Notes under the pieces: generated by a model
The model's database searches: none
Told to the model about the DNA's origin: nothing
Seen by the model: only the letters and a program-made list of their open reading frames with translations
Shown here: positions 1 through 11,967 of the stretch, in pieces
How positions within the stretch are numbered: position 1 is the stretch's first letter
How the letters are laid out: each line of letters starts with the position of its first letter
Program-made: the position numbers and the translations under genes
Origin: Scolanthus callimorphus
Taxonomy: Eukaryota > Cnidaria > Anthozoa > Actiniaria > Edwardsiidae
Assembly: GCA_033964015.1 (NCBI GenBank)
Contig: CM066917.1
Span: forward strand, 27,373,951-27,437,950
Length of the DNA stretch: 64,000 nucleotides
Reading direction: 5' to 3'

Positions 1-1925
1 TAGCTCTTTCGTTGTTTGTGAATCTTTGAAAAGAATTGCACCGAATATGTATGAACACCATTTGGAAAGGACGTAGAGCGTCGCCAGTTAATTTATTCGT
101 TTTTCACCTGCAAGTTTGCACAGCCTAACCGGAGGCTAGAAATGCAACTATCTCAGTGTTTATTAAACGTTTTAGTATTTAATCTTTCGCTCGGTGTTTT
201 AAAAATCTCGACTCGACGCATTCGAAATTGAAATACTCTTCGGAGATCGTCTTGTTTCCAATCAATGCTTTGAACGAGCTTTCAAGGTATAATTGGGAAA
301 ATTGCGCATATATTTATTCTTTCGTTGACAAACTAACGCGCATTTTGTCCTCTTAAAGAGCTAAATCATGTGTCCTTTCTTTAAGAAATATTCCACGAAT
401 TGAAGACACTTACAATTTAAAAGTAAAACTATTTCTTGATCTTTGATAGTACTCTAAATGTGGTCGCCGATACTTAGCAAATTGATCTTGAATTTTTTCC
501 ATTGCCCGAATTTAGGTAAACTTCCATGTTTGATATGAAACTGAACTTTGAAACAGTTGTCATTGGTTATTGGCTGCAATTTATGACATGTTAGCCTGGC
601 AAATTTCCTATCGAATTTTTCTAAGCTGTTCCAAAGCCTTCAATGAGGCTCTAGTGTTTTCTTTCCAGCGATGAATAATAAATAAGAGATGGGATAGTTT
701 GAGAAAACAAAACAGGTCCCCTAGGCAGACGGTCTTAGCTGAGGAGTGTTAAGATATATTATGTATTTATAACAATGGAAATTCTTTCATTACATTTCAA
801 AACACTCATCTATGTTTCTAAGAGAAGGTGTTCAATAAAAATGTAGCCAAGCGAAATACGCTGTAGTGTCAAACTCAGGGAAAAAGCGACATGAGAAGGT
901 CTACGCCACATGTAAAATCAACAACGACCACTTTTATAACTTTCACTCCTGGCATTGATACCGTTGTATCTAAATGATGATAGAATAGTTGATATTCAAA
1001 AAGGAAAAATAAATAACTACCGTATGCCCATATAATACTAGCCTGTGTAGCCAGCGTTTCGCGTGGGTTTCAGAGGTCAGAAAAACGATCGAAAATCTCG
1101 TACTTTCATCGAAACTCTTACTTTAGGCTTTTTCCTGACCCTAAAACCACGGAAAAACGCTTGCTACGAAGGCTAATATTATACAGGGCTGCATGTTAGG
1201 CCTTTTAAGGCAACAAACGAACCTTTCTGCCTGTTTCTGGCGAGCAAAAATGGCCTAGGATGGTGGCAACGCGTCTTGATTTCATAAATGAAATTCAATT
1301 AGCATGAAAGTGGTACACAGTATAATTAAATTAAGTTCTTTTTCAGAATACTAACTTTTCAAATGTACTCTAGTGAAAATAGACTTTATGGCGCCAGGAC
1401 ATGGACCTTTAACAAGACGCTAAACATAGTGGCACATACAATCTATAGGTATTGGCTGCGTTTAGGCGTACGGGACCATTGCAAAACTCCGCCCTTGTCA
1501 ATAAATAAACTAACGATATGATGATTTAGGTTAATTAGACGCCCCGGGGGTGAGGTAACTTTAAGGACCACTCATTATTCGAAATTAAAGATTAAAAAAA
1601 AAATCAAAATTTGACAATTACTGCAAAGTATCGGAAAATTAAAATGATCTGTTGTAACGAAAATATGTTTTTCCCAAGGAAAACTATTGGAATAGCGGTC
1701 TGTCTTAATTCTTCCCTTGTTTATTTTAATATTTTGTCGCGAAGTAGCGCACAGGAGATGAATAGTGGGAAAAATATGTATATAGATTGGAATGAATGAA
1801 TATTTGAATACGAAAATTGGCAGGCATCCCCATTGATATGGCCCACTCCCTTGATGTTAGAATAAGATTTTCCACTGTGTTTCAAAATATTCTGTTAGTA
1901 ATGCATTCTTCTTCTTTTTTTCTAG
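1..1925. other. Upstream intron of the RGS12-like gene; no exon recognised
   Basis: I see no convincing coding exon here on either strand. The right end, with its pyrimidine-rich tract ending in TAG at 1923-1925, is the 3' splice site of the RGS12-like exon, so at least the right part is intron. The only structure I recognise is the imperfect palindrome at 1040-1174. The earlier exons of the gene should lie left of the window. Confidence 0.5.
1040..1174. mobile_element. Small palindromic MITE-like repeat
   Basis: The left end (AGCCTGTGTAGCCAGCGTTT) and the reverse complement of the right end (AGCCTTCGTAGCAAGCGTTT) match closely. The match continues inward through a GGTCAGAAAAA / TTTTTCCTGACC pair, giving an imperfect hairpin of about 135 bases. 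No coding capacity. Most likely a non-autonomous DNA transposon remnant in the intron. Confidence 0.55.
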
Positions 1926-3645
1926 ATTTGCTAGATCTCGTGGACAACGCGCAGAAGCAAAGGATGGAGGATCAGAGGGGCGAGCTCGAAAAAGACTCTT
2001 TGGATCTCCCTGAGTTCTTACGGCGACGTCCTGACGATGGGAGGGGGTACACGACTCAAGATGACTCCCCCTTACCCTCCCCTCCCCCTGCCCTCTCGAT
2101 GGAGAATCTGTCTCTCTCCTCTCCCTTCCTACCTTCTGCCATCAAGGAAATCAATCCGCCGACCAAGGAAGTTAGTCCGCCGCCAGCGCCACCCCCTCCC
2201 CCCATAGGAGACAGTGGAAGAATAAAGGTTCGCACCATAACAAGGCCAGCTCGAAGGAGATCTACGTCCACGGATTTCCGCCTCCGGATCAATTGGATTT
2301 TATAACCGAACTGAAAGGAACGCTTTCTAGAAGATCTGGCAAAAATAAAGGAGGGAATGCCAGTGAGAAAAATGAGGAACGGAATGAAATGGACAGTCGG
2401 ACTCGGAATGAGGTACCAGCGATTAGAAGAGTTGGTGACTGTAAAAGAATCAATATTGTGCGGCCACGAGTTCTAAGAGCGAAGAATTGCGACACAAGAG
2501 AAAGTGGTGAGAGTCTAAATTCGACTCGCAGTGACAATGTTACCTTACGGGGAGAAAATAAAGATGTTCCGAAACCACCTCTCAATAATCGCGATATTAT
2601 CGCGACTACTAGAAATATTCGCCCCTTGTCTGCGGTTGGTGGAAAGGGAAGAACAGTTATACCAGTCAGGGCCAATACTATAGTAAAATACAAAGCCGCA
2701 GTTACTCAAAATTACCCGAATGAAACCACAACAGAGGGCTCTCAGACTGCTGTATCACACAAACAATATAAAGCTGAGCCTTCTCATAAGGGCACCAACA
2801 TTGCGTGCAGTAACGGGAATCCGGACATGAATAAGGAGACGAGGTTTCGGAGTCGAAACGCGCCCAATTGTACTCCACCGCCACCTGTACGGAAACGCCG
2901 TCCGCATACTCTGACGGATCCGACTTGTATCATTGCAGTGCTAGAGAGTAACGAGTTGAATCTTCCCGAATCGCGGATTGACTCGCCGTGTCCCGATCGC
3001 CGTGAGGGTTCTTCTCCAGTAAGTACGAGTTATGGATCGCCGAAAGTAACACGGAAAGATATAGCGAGGAACGGGGTAAATCAAGGGGGAGCATTGTTAC
3101 CGAACCTGTCCTGGAGGTCTAATACTTCGAAAGAATTAATTTCCTCTTACAGTGGTGTCAACCAAGGATACTCAATAACTACCAACAGATCTATGCATAG
3201 TGAGGCCGTTAATAGCTTTAAGACCTCTGCTACCGAAGATTCGCATTTGTACCCAACCCCTACGGAACTGCTCTGCAGAGAAAGCGCCACAGGCAACCCA
3301 CTGCCGCTACCGCCTTCTCCATCGAGCGACGTCGAGGAACTGGAACTAGCCGACTACCCCCCACCAAGGCCCGTTAGTCCTGAGGAGTACTCTCTAGATA
3401 GTTTTCTTGAGGATTCAGATTCTGACGCTAAACCGCTGACCTACAAACAATCAAGAAAACCAGCAGCTTATGAAATCAAATACGTGGGTGAAGTCACTGA
3501 CCGCTCTGTATCGCGGCCGCACAAGATATCAGAGCGTTCTGTGGAAAAAGCAAAGTTAGAAAATAGATTGAATGAATTGAACATTCCGCAATTAGATCCC
3601 TATGTTACTTTTGAAAGCGACAATTTGAAAATAACATTTGTGTAA
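1926..3645 (+). CDS. RGS12: 3' terminal exon of an RGS12/RGS14-type regulator of G-protein signalling (GoLoco region and long disordered tail)
   Basis: The exon follows a strong acceptor (polypyrimidine then TAG at 1923-1925) and enters with two bases of a split codon. It opens with a GoLoco motif (LLDLVDNAQKQRMEDQRG; the D-Q-R triad is the element that contacts the G-alpha-GDP pocket in the family), followed at once by KDSLDLPEFLR. An LPEFL stretch just after GoLoco is typical of the RGS12/RGS14 (R12) subfamily, which restrains Gi/o alpha subunits. A proline-rich segment and a roughly 470-residue low-complexity tail follow, with no further domain seen. The reading frame changes once: frame 2 runs to about 2203, then frame 1 to the stop at 3643-3645. 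One extra C in the C6 run at 2198-2203 would restore a single frame. PDZ, RGS and Ras-binding exons must lie outside the window. Family assignment rests on the GoLoco neighbourhood alone; GPSM-type proteins are the main alternative. Confidence 0.72.
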
Positions 3646-3806
3646 AATTGCATAACAGGGCGTGATGGAATTGAAATTTGTATAAAAAAGTGATGATGAC
3701 AAATTCAATAGAAATAATATCATATAAACTGGTAAACGTGTTTCCTCGTTGACTTGTAGCGCGTTCACACTCGTCAAGCAAATATTTCATTAAATATTTA
3801 GAACTC

Positions 3807-3812
3807 AATAAA
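3807..3812 (+). terminator. Polyadenylation signal AATAAA of the RGS12-like gene
   Basis: A canonical AATAAA lies about 160 bases after the stop codon, in AT-rich 3' UTR-like sequence. The opposing gene has its own signal roughly 100 bases further on, so the two transcripts converge here. Confidence 0.6.
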
Positions 3813-3907
3813 TTGTAATACAAATGTTACACTTTTTTCTCGTGGCGCAAATCAAAAGCAAGAGCCGGATGCGCGAATACAACAGGATTCAGAGTTTGAC
3901 TCGACTT

Positions 3908-3913
3908 TTTATT
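3908..3913 (-). terminator. Polyadenylation signal (AATAAA on the minus strand) of the secreted-protein gene
   Basis: TTTATT on the plus strand reads AATAAA on the minus strand, about 180 bases beyond the stop of the 4094-7688 gene. It faces the RGS12-like signal, so the genes are tail to tail. Confidence 0.5.
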
Positions 3914-4093
3914 TGTCTCCTCGCGGCATTCATGCTGAATTACAGTTTTCTAACAAAGGGGTTGTACTTGTAAATAGAATTCTTGGATCCTTTGATCAGT
4001 GATAAGGCAAAATACCTCTCAATTTTTTAGCTAGTCTATCATATCAAAACAACCATGAGCGTGGTTCTATTTGCCGCCTCTTGGACAGAAGGC

Positions 4094-7000
4094 CTACAGC
4101 TGATTAAAAATCTGGAAACCGAATCTGCTGTTCTTCCTTGCGCAGAATTGTTTGTAGTTTAGGGAGCAGTTGCGTGTGTACAAATAGGTGCCGGAGAACC
4201 ACAACCACCGGTAACCGTACTTGTAGGGCCACTGGAATGCCACGGTGTCCCCGAACTGGATGGGTGTTCCATCAGGGGCTTGGCGAGAGAAGATTCGGAA
4301 CACGACCTGTCCATGAATGAACAAACCGTTGCCTTCGAGGGTTGTGTCAGACACTCCACTACAAATTATAGACAAAAAAGGACCATAATTATTAATTCCG
4401 ATGCATTTCGCGAACGATAATAATAGTATATTTTTATTATCTCTTATTGTAGCGTATAATGCTAATTTATAAGAGGGTCTACTAATCAGCAACTATTGCA
4501 GGCCAACATAGATGTGTTACGCGTATTTAAACGTAAGAAATCCGCTATCCGTGCGCACTTATTGTTAGTTGGCGCACGCAAACCCGTAGAAGCTGACCTG
4601 GTGTTGTTATGGTTAACGCTTGTTTGTTCAGGGCGAAGACTAGCAATACAAGGAGAAAATGACGCCAAATTTTCTGTATTGTATTGTAGGGAAACGGGAG
4701 TAATCACAGAGGCGTAGATGGGCATTTTTCACCTTTAAACCCGCTGTCAAACAAATGGTAACCAAAAATGTACACCCCCATGTAAGAATAACTTTATGTG
4801 GACCCAATTCTATGTAACCGCCTTAGAAACTGCCTCTCAGTTGCTACAAAACTTGAACTAGTTCTTTTACATTGGTCCTTAAAAAAATCACCAAAAATAT
4901 GTTAACCAGGCTTAACGGGCTTCAAGGCAGCCACGCGACTGAATCAGCAAGATTATGGACTGAAAGTGTGAGATGCTACACCTTGACATGGTAAACTTCC
5001 CCACATACTTTTTTAAGTGCATTCCCCTCGTACCCACTGGCGCGTTCTAGCGGAAGAGCGTTCCCGCGGTCCTTTGCGACAGCGCTTGAGCCTTCCCATG
5101 ATGCATTGCGCGCCTCGAGATTTTGCCTTTCACGAATCGCTGCGGATTTTTGTCCTATTTTGACACACCTGAGATGCCTGGGTATGAGGTAGGGGGTACT
5201 TACTAATCGATCCTGCACTTAGATGATGTCGATGAGAAGCACCTCAGACGATAGACGCGGTTATAATAGCCGGCCGATATGATCACTGTATCGCCGCTGT
5301 TTAATTGGTTCGCCACGATTCTTCCCGACAGCGTTAATGTAGAACGTATCCCGTTTGCAGCGTGACCATTTATTTGCCTTGGAAATAAACAAAAACATTT
5401 AAAGGGGGCCTTTGTCACGGTTGTTGAAACTAAAAATGTTATTAAAGAAAGAACAATGATCAGGCCCGTAGCCAAGGGGGTTCCGGGGGTGCGCAAGCAC
5501 CCTCCCAAGCGACAAAAAGGTCCACATTTAAGGGTTTGAAAACACCTGTTTTAGTGACTAAATAGGCCAAACAGAAGACTGCGGTCACTTTGGCATACAG
5601 CCAGTTTCGTATACTTGCTTTTTCTAGTGAATTTTGACTAGCGGTTAATAAATTCATACCACGTTGGTCATAGACATAGACATAGATAATCTTTATTGTG
5701 ACAGTACAACCCTAGGGCGCATAAGCCGTATATTACAATAAAGTGTTAAAATGTTAATAATAATAAATATCATAATTAAATGGAAAAGAAAGGCGATGTC
5801 ATTACATATTGTATTCTCTAAGTATCTGTTCTCTTTTCTTCATACTTTCCCATATGAATTTTGCAATTTTTCTTTGAACATTTCCATTTTGCTTTAGTTT
5901 CATGATTTTCAAGAAAGCGGTTGTGGGTGGTACGTCCTTAAGTGTGACCTTTGTGTGCCTTTCAAGATATTCGTACAACGTCGTTCTGCTTCTTTCATAA
6001 CCAGTACATTTTGAAAGGAAATGTTCTTCGTCCTCTACCCCTGCTTTGCAAATTTGGCATATTCTTTCAATGGGCGCTTGGTAGGGTCTTGCATACCGTC
6101 CCGTTTCGATTGCAAGGGTATGATTGCTCAATCGTAGTTTTATCAGGGCGATCCTATGTTGCACATTAGTAACGTTTGTTAAATAATTTTCGTAGTCGTA
6201 AGAGAGCTTAATTTTTCGGAGGGTTCTTAGTTTATTTCCCTGTCGCGCATCTTTTCTAGTATCGTTCTGCAAAGAGGTCAACCATGTTTGCCGCTCTATG
6301 TCGCACAACCTTTGCCTAATGTTTCGAATGGGCCCTTCTCCAGTCAGCCATACGTTACCCAAGCCCGATATATCTAAAATGTTCTTTAGTTTTCTGTGCC
6401 AAAATTCCTTATTATCACTTTCTAGCGTGTCGAAAAAAGCTTTGCTCGATAGGGTATTTTGTCTGTCGTGATCGATTAGTTTTTGCCAGAACTTAATTGC
6501 CCTGCATCTGGCTTGCATCCTCATAGGGAAACGCCCTACCTCCGACCTGCATGCTAGGGAAGTGCAATATCTGTTTACACCCAGTAGCCATTTAATAAAT
6601 TTGCAACAATTTCGATGAGGCCCCTTTCCATTTTTACCTTTCGAATCTACTCCCCAGACTTCGCTTCCATACAATAGAATAGGGGCAATCAGGGAGTCAA
6701 ACAATCGTAACGTTAGTTCTGGGTTATGTCTAAAGTGGTCGCCCATCTCTTTTCGTAGTTTGTCCGCTTTTTGGTCCGCTTTTTCTAGATTAGCACCCGA
6801 CCCCGATTTCATATCTACAAAGAAGACCGTCCATTCAATGAAATTTTGTCCTATTTGCTGATAGCACTTGGGGGAGTCTGGGCCGAGACGCACGCGGGCT
6901 AGCTGTGGGCTATTCCAAATATGGTTTTGGCCGTGAGGTGTTGAAGAATGACAATTTCGTCGGGGATTGTTTTACTTGCAATAGGTTGTGAATAAGCGAG

Positions 7001-7688
7001 CATACCTTCATGACAGCGGCACCAGGGCATGTTGAGGGACAACAGTAGCCTTTAGTGCAGTACATCCAGTATCTATGGTAACTCGTACCTGGGGTTCAGG
7101 CTAGCCTCAAGGCCATTCGGTCGCCGCTATTGATGATAGGAAAACGGTGACCTGAAACATCATTAATTGTCACGATTTAACCACTGTATGCATTGCTACG
7201 CGACCTCAAAATTCAATGTTGCAATGGGCGATTTTTAACCTAACCTTCAATCAAACCGAAACTGGATTCGGCGACTTCAGCGGGTCGACATTGATTGCCA
7301 AATCAACCAAAATGGTTTAAGGCTATCCCTTAGCTTCCTTGCCTTGAATGTTTAAGAGGAAATCCGCTAAAAAATCGAGTAATCTTGACACAAAGTGAAA
7401 ACAAGCACTACGTAAACACGTACCAAAAGTTTCGAAAGGTTCTAACTATATGGGGAAAATTAAGCAACAACGGGCCGCTACCTTCCCCAATGGGCAAATT
7501 TCTGCCTACGCCACTGTCAAGGCCTTACCTTTGGACACACCAGCCCAAACACGTTCCTTTGACTCCATAAGTCTGATCATCGTGTTTCCGTTGATGTCAG
7601 TGTAGTTGTTTGTCATGTTGAAGATAGCGGCACTAAGAAAGCTAACGACCTGCATAAGGACGAGGCAAAAAGTCAGGGCGCGAATCAT
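4094..7688 (-). CDS. Unrecognised secreted protein, three exons, 216 residues
   Basis: Exons on the minus strand: 7688-7529, 5429-5204 and 4358-4094 (stop). All junctions are GT-AG (donors GGTAAGG and GTAAGT) and the phases agree (1, then 2), giving 651 bases. Residues 1-20 (MIRALTFCLVLMQVVSFLSA) are a clear signal peptide, followed by NMT and NYT glycosylation sequons. The mature part holds two related blocks with the pattern GDTV, 8 to 11 residues, YR, then an aromatic/leucine stretch and a cysteine (one in exon 2, one in exon 3), plus several more cysteines that could pair in the ER. It ends FGFQIFNQL. The spacing of short beta-like stretches suggests a beta-trefoil-type fold, but that is a guess; I do not recognise the family. 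Intron 1 (about 2.1 kb) carries a retrotransposon fragment. Function unknown; probably extracellular. Confidence 0.68.
5671..6905 (-). mobile_element. 5'-truncated non-LTR retrotransposon (LINE), reverse transcriptase C-terminal part
   Basis: The minus-strand ORF 6893-5802 encodes about 360 residues typical of the region after the catalytic reverse-transcriptase motifs: LFDSLIAPILLYGSEVWG near the start and a cysteine/histidine cluster (ICQICKAG, then EEHFLSKC) near the end. The 3' end has AATAAA followed by short TCTATG-type repeats at about 5671-5700, the sort of tail seen on L2/CR1/RTE-like elements. The catalytic palm and the endonuclease are missing, so this is a dead 5'-truncated copy. 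It sits in intron 1 of the secreted-protein gene in the same orientation. Confidence 0.85.
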
Positions 7689-10190
7689 GGTGCTGTTCAG
7701 AACTTACGTTTGTATGTTCGGCAGTTTGATCGTTCAGCAAGAAGAACTCAAATATGGAGTGGTAATCCATCGATAAGGACTCTTTCTTATAACTTGCCAT
7801 GCAAGCTTCAGAAAAAGGCCACGTAGTTTTGATTCTGGATTATTCACCACCATGAGTAAATTATTATTATAACAAACAGCTGTTGACTAAATTTTCAGCA
7901 CATACAAGTATTTTCACGAGTTTGGCTGGTTGTTGTTCTTTTCGCTTTGAGTCATTTGCAAAGATTTATTGTCTACTCCTAACTGTGATCACGTTTCCCG
8001 CTGTTATGTACGTGAGCCTTGCCCACAAGGAAATGTGTTTACCAAGTGCCCAACTCAGGAATTCGCGCGCGCGTTTTGCAATCAGATCAGGCTCAGAGAT
8101 GAGATTATAGATATTACCCGTTTCATTGTTTTCTACGGTTTTGAAAGAACATTATTTTCCTCCAAAAAGACATGAATTCTGCCGCTGGATGTTGTCTCAA
8201 ATTGTTATCTTGCTCAATGCTGTGCGCTGATTGGTTGAAATGACAAGGCATGGCTGTGGGGTCTCGCCGCGTGACTCAAATTGAGGGAAAGTTTTTCATT
8301 TGATTCAGAAAGTTTTTTCTTGTAAAATCTTTTTTATTAAGTCAGTCAGTGTGGAGGCTTTTTTTTTGCAAAGAAACCGTCAGCTTATCAGTGCACCCAG
8401 TGTATCAGAGCCTTGAATTTGTGTCCCTTGAAGTATAAATTTAGGTTTTCTCTTTGTTGTGATATAATTATCTCGCAAAAGCTTTTCAGTTAAAGACGTT
8501 TTCAATTCTTGTTCTGCTAGCTATTCGTTTTCTCATAAAACAACGGAACCATACATGTGTTGTTCAGTTTCTTTCCGCCAATCATAAACGTTCCTCTGAC
8601 CTGAAGATTTTATATACGGTTCACTTTATTATCCGCTGATGGCTATCATGTTATCCGTTTTTACCCTCCCTTGAGAAGTATTAAAATTCATTTTGAAACG
8701 ATAAGCTTCTGCTGTGCCGACCCGTAGGTGCTTCCAAGATTATACCCCATTCACACTAACCCCATTCACACAACAGGCGCTTAAAACGGAAAGCCGAGCT
8801 TGCGAGGCACGAGGTTCGGCCAGTTTTCCCAATTCTGAGAACTGCGGTGCTTTTGACCTATGCATGTTCCTCCCTGTGCGACTATGTCATCTCGGAGTCG
8901 GGTCGTCTCCGTATATATGGCAGAGTGATCCATTGAAATCGTTGAAGTCACTCCTTGATTTGGTTTTAGATCTATAGATAGATTGAGTATAGTGCAGATA
9001 TTTGTAGCCAGGGGTCTATGTAGTGGGTCTAGTTGGTGTAGCAAAGAGCATTTTTCATGGCAGTGTTTGGACATCGAATATCGCAGCTTTTTAATTTAAA
9101 AGTTCTATACTTTGTAGTGTGGGGACGTCTTTTATTAGCTAGCAAAGTTGTTCGCGTGGTATCTATTAGGGTAAGACAAATTTGTTAAGCCCGGGCTTAC
9201 TTAAAGGCAGCTACACTCGCCTGATTACTATGTTATCATATTTGAAGTATATTTATTATTCGCAACGAAATCAAATATGTGTATTTTTATCTTTTTTTAA
9301 ATAATTAACGACATTATGGTTGCCAGACATAGCAACCGTAACTAAGAGAGCAATGAATGCAGGACAAATGAATTGGACTACAATGCAAAACAGATACATA
9401 CCCTGCATGAACAGACTTGTTCAGTGACCTTGAGTAATCGCCGAAGGACATAATTCGCGAAATGCGGAAACCAAGACAAATATGTTAGAACTATACCTTA
9501 TTATAGGAAATTAATTATCTATAGAAAATTAAACCGAATCTCAATTAACGCGAATTTAAAAAAATCACAACTCCTCCCCTAAATCCGCCACTGAGCAGCC
9601 AACGCCGTGTTCTTAGAAATTAGTATCTGTTCCGAGAGCTTTTTCTCCTGGCACTGAATGTTTTTTGGAATTTCAGAATAGGATTGTACTGTGGGGAGTT
9701 TTATTTGTTCCAGCATCCTTGGGAGGGTAAGGGTAAGTCCTCCTGGGGCACATTCTCCAGATGAGTTGTTTGTGAGTACAAATTGGGCCCAAAAAACTGT
9801 TTCGAGGGAAGTAAAACGGAATTGTCCTGGAAAACAATTACACCTATTTCAATCAACGTTGCTCCTGAAACCATGTATCATAAACCGTGCTTATTCATTA
9901 TAGTTGGAAATGGCACTTCGATCGTACCTAAGATCGCAGTAGGTTCATGTCAAATTATGTCTCAAATATGTGAATAAAATGAGTTTTTAATGTAGCTTGG
10001 TTTGCCCCTGGTTTGCCATATTCGCAGAAAATACGAAAAAGATGCACCAGTAGTTTTTTTAATAAAAATGATATATATACTTAACTTTTTGGTAAAAATT
10101 GCCATTTTTACGGCCAAATAAAGGTAGCCCGGAATGGGCCATTGTGAGGCGAATTACTGAGATTACAGACACCACATAACAAGTAAGAGC
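7689..10190. other. Intergenic region, no gene recognised
   Basis: This 2.5-kb AT-rich stretch should contain the promoter of the minus-strand secreted-protein gene close to 7700. I found no exon-like ORF with plausible splice sites on either strand and no clear inverted repeat. Confidence 0.4.
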
Positions 10191-10197
10191 TTGTTGT

Positions 10198-10560
10198 AAT
10201 CATCCATGCAAGAACTAGCCAAACCTCCATTGTTCTACGGCATTGAAGGTTCCCCACGTAGGATATGTCAGTTTTTATTACCGAAGAAAGTTATCATGAC
10301 TAGTAACATAATAAAAGTGAAAAATTGATAGATTTCGACTTGCTTTGAGAAAATATGGCAACAAAAGTCTCTAGACCAATCAGATTAAAGAAGAACAAAG
10401 GCGGGAGAATCAGCATTTTACGCCAGGTTCCCCACGTACAAAGTCTTTTAAAATTGCATATGATCCTGTTTGTGAGTACCACATGTGCTTATATATCCTT
10501 AAAAATCCTCAGACAACTTTTTTTAGCAATAGTGATTTTTATGTCTAAGCTCATTGGCTT
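10198..10560. repeat. Dispersed repeat copy A (partner, inverted, at 15795-16153)
   Basis: Several blocks here recur in reverse complement inside a PDI intron: TCCATTGTTCT near 10228 against AGAACAATGGA near 16119, GAATCAGCATTTTACGCC near 10406 against a matching block near 15948, GTACCACATGTGCTTATAT near 10477 against ATATAAGCACATGTGGTAC near 15874, and GATTTTTATGTCTAAG near 10533. The order is kept, so these are two copies of one non-coding element of about 360 bases. Confidence 0.65.
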
Positions 10561-11114
10561 GCCTACGGACCATTAAAAACTATACAAACTGCGGAAGTTT
10601 GGTCTAAGCATAACAGAGTTATTGAAACCATGAATTGCGCATAATAATAATTTAACATATTTTACATTTTTTATAAATATAATTCGACGGAGTGTCCCAT
10701 CGCTGTCAATTCAATAATTTCTATCTCTAAGTGTACTGGTGTTAATCCAGATCTCTTATTTGAATACTAAAAGTAAATACCAAACTGCAGAATGCATTTC
10801 AGAAGAATAATGAAATCAATAATGCAATTTTATGAATTCAATATTCGACTCTACGGGGCGCGCGCTTTACTTTTGACTGTAAATATAACCCTCAATTCGA
10901 AAATCTTACTCTCGACATCTCACAACTGTAGTTCGGAGCTCGCAACTTTACAAGTTCAGGTTCAGTTTATTATGCACCATTTTTTTTTAGTGATTTACAA
11001 TAGAAGAAAAATACATGCAAAAAGAAAAAAAAAAGAGCATTACAATTAGGTAGGAGAAAAAGTAAAGGTGCGCAGTGACCATAGTAGCCTTAAACTTTCG
11101 AGTAGGTCATAAAT

Positions 11115-11497
11115 TAATATCTACATCTACATCTACTTTATTGACTGATAAAACCATCCGGTATCACATCAGTATAAATAAAAAATATACAAATCTATCT
11201 AGATAATATATAATACATGGAATAAATCTATAAATAATAATTTAAAATACATTCTCTAAAACCAGTGGCCATTGTCAATTAAATATTTTCGGAGCTCTCC
11301 TTTAAATCGGCCCTTATCCTCTATATCAGTAATCGAGCCTGGCAGTGTGTTCCAAAACCTAGTACACCATGTCCATGGAAAAAAACTATTCGTATGTTGG
11401 TTGCATTTTGAATGTGCTCTATGGAAGCGCTTGGAGTTGCCATTCCTTGAAGGCCGGTCCATTGGAACCAAGAAGGGCTCTCTCTCAATGTCCACAG
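11115..11497 (-). mobile_element. 3' end of an L2/CR1-like non-LTR retrotransposon
   Basis: The minus-strand ORF 11495-11256 reads NSFFPWTWCTRFWNTLPG followed by FKGELRKYL, which is the C-terminal signature of many non-LTR reverse transcriptases (R.n SFFprt...WN.LP...s..FK..L). Downstream on the same strand lies CAATAAAG followed by three GTAGAT hexamers (11126-11147), the usual microsatellite-like tail of such elements. Only about 380 bases remain. Confidence 0.8.
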
Positions 11498-11499
11498 CG

Positions 11500-11710
11500 C
11501 CAGTAAGTTAAGTTGGACAACGAGTCAGGTTTTCATCCACCACAAACTTTAATCAACAGGCGGCCATGGCGCCCGAACCGTGAACGAAGGGTTGCGGTCA
11601 CGTGACCGCTAACCATGAGTCGTACGGTACACAGGAAGCCCACTGATACATTGCCATAACATACTATGGCGCAGTTCCATAAACAACATATAGTACAGTA
11701 GATTTCAGAT
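11500..11710. repeat. Dispersed repeat related to 39480-39660
   Basis: Shares, in order, a CACCACA...TTTA block, CATGGCGCCCGAACCGTGAACGA (against CATGGCCCCAGCCGTGAACGA in the other copy) and CATACTATGGCGC with the 39480-39660 segment. Non-coding. It may be a SINE, a solo terminal repeat or another short retroelement end; I cannot tell which. Confidence 0.5.
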
Positions 11711-11967
11711 TCTTCTGTCAATGTTGTTTGCTGTTGTTTTTTCTTGACAAAGGAGGAGTGGCGATAAACTTTAAGATTGGGTGGATAATAAGTAAGATTT
11801 TAGTTATTCATTTAAAAGATCTGAATGGCACCTGACTGAGCCATTCTCATCCCTTGGACCGGTCGTTATTTAGTATGGCAGTACCGGGCTGGATAAAAAT
11901 CGTACTACGTTGTACGAACATTCTACCGATAAGATTTTTAAAAGTCACATTTACCGGGCATAAAGAG

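Noticed and set aside
2056..2693. Minus-strand ORFs opposite the RGS12-like exon
   Set aside because: Antisense shadows of a proline-rich coding exon.
4496..4725. Overlapping 70-80 codon ORFs on both strands in intron 2 of the secreted-protein gene
   Set aside because: No domain, no splice-site support and no codon bias that prefers either strand.
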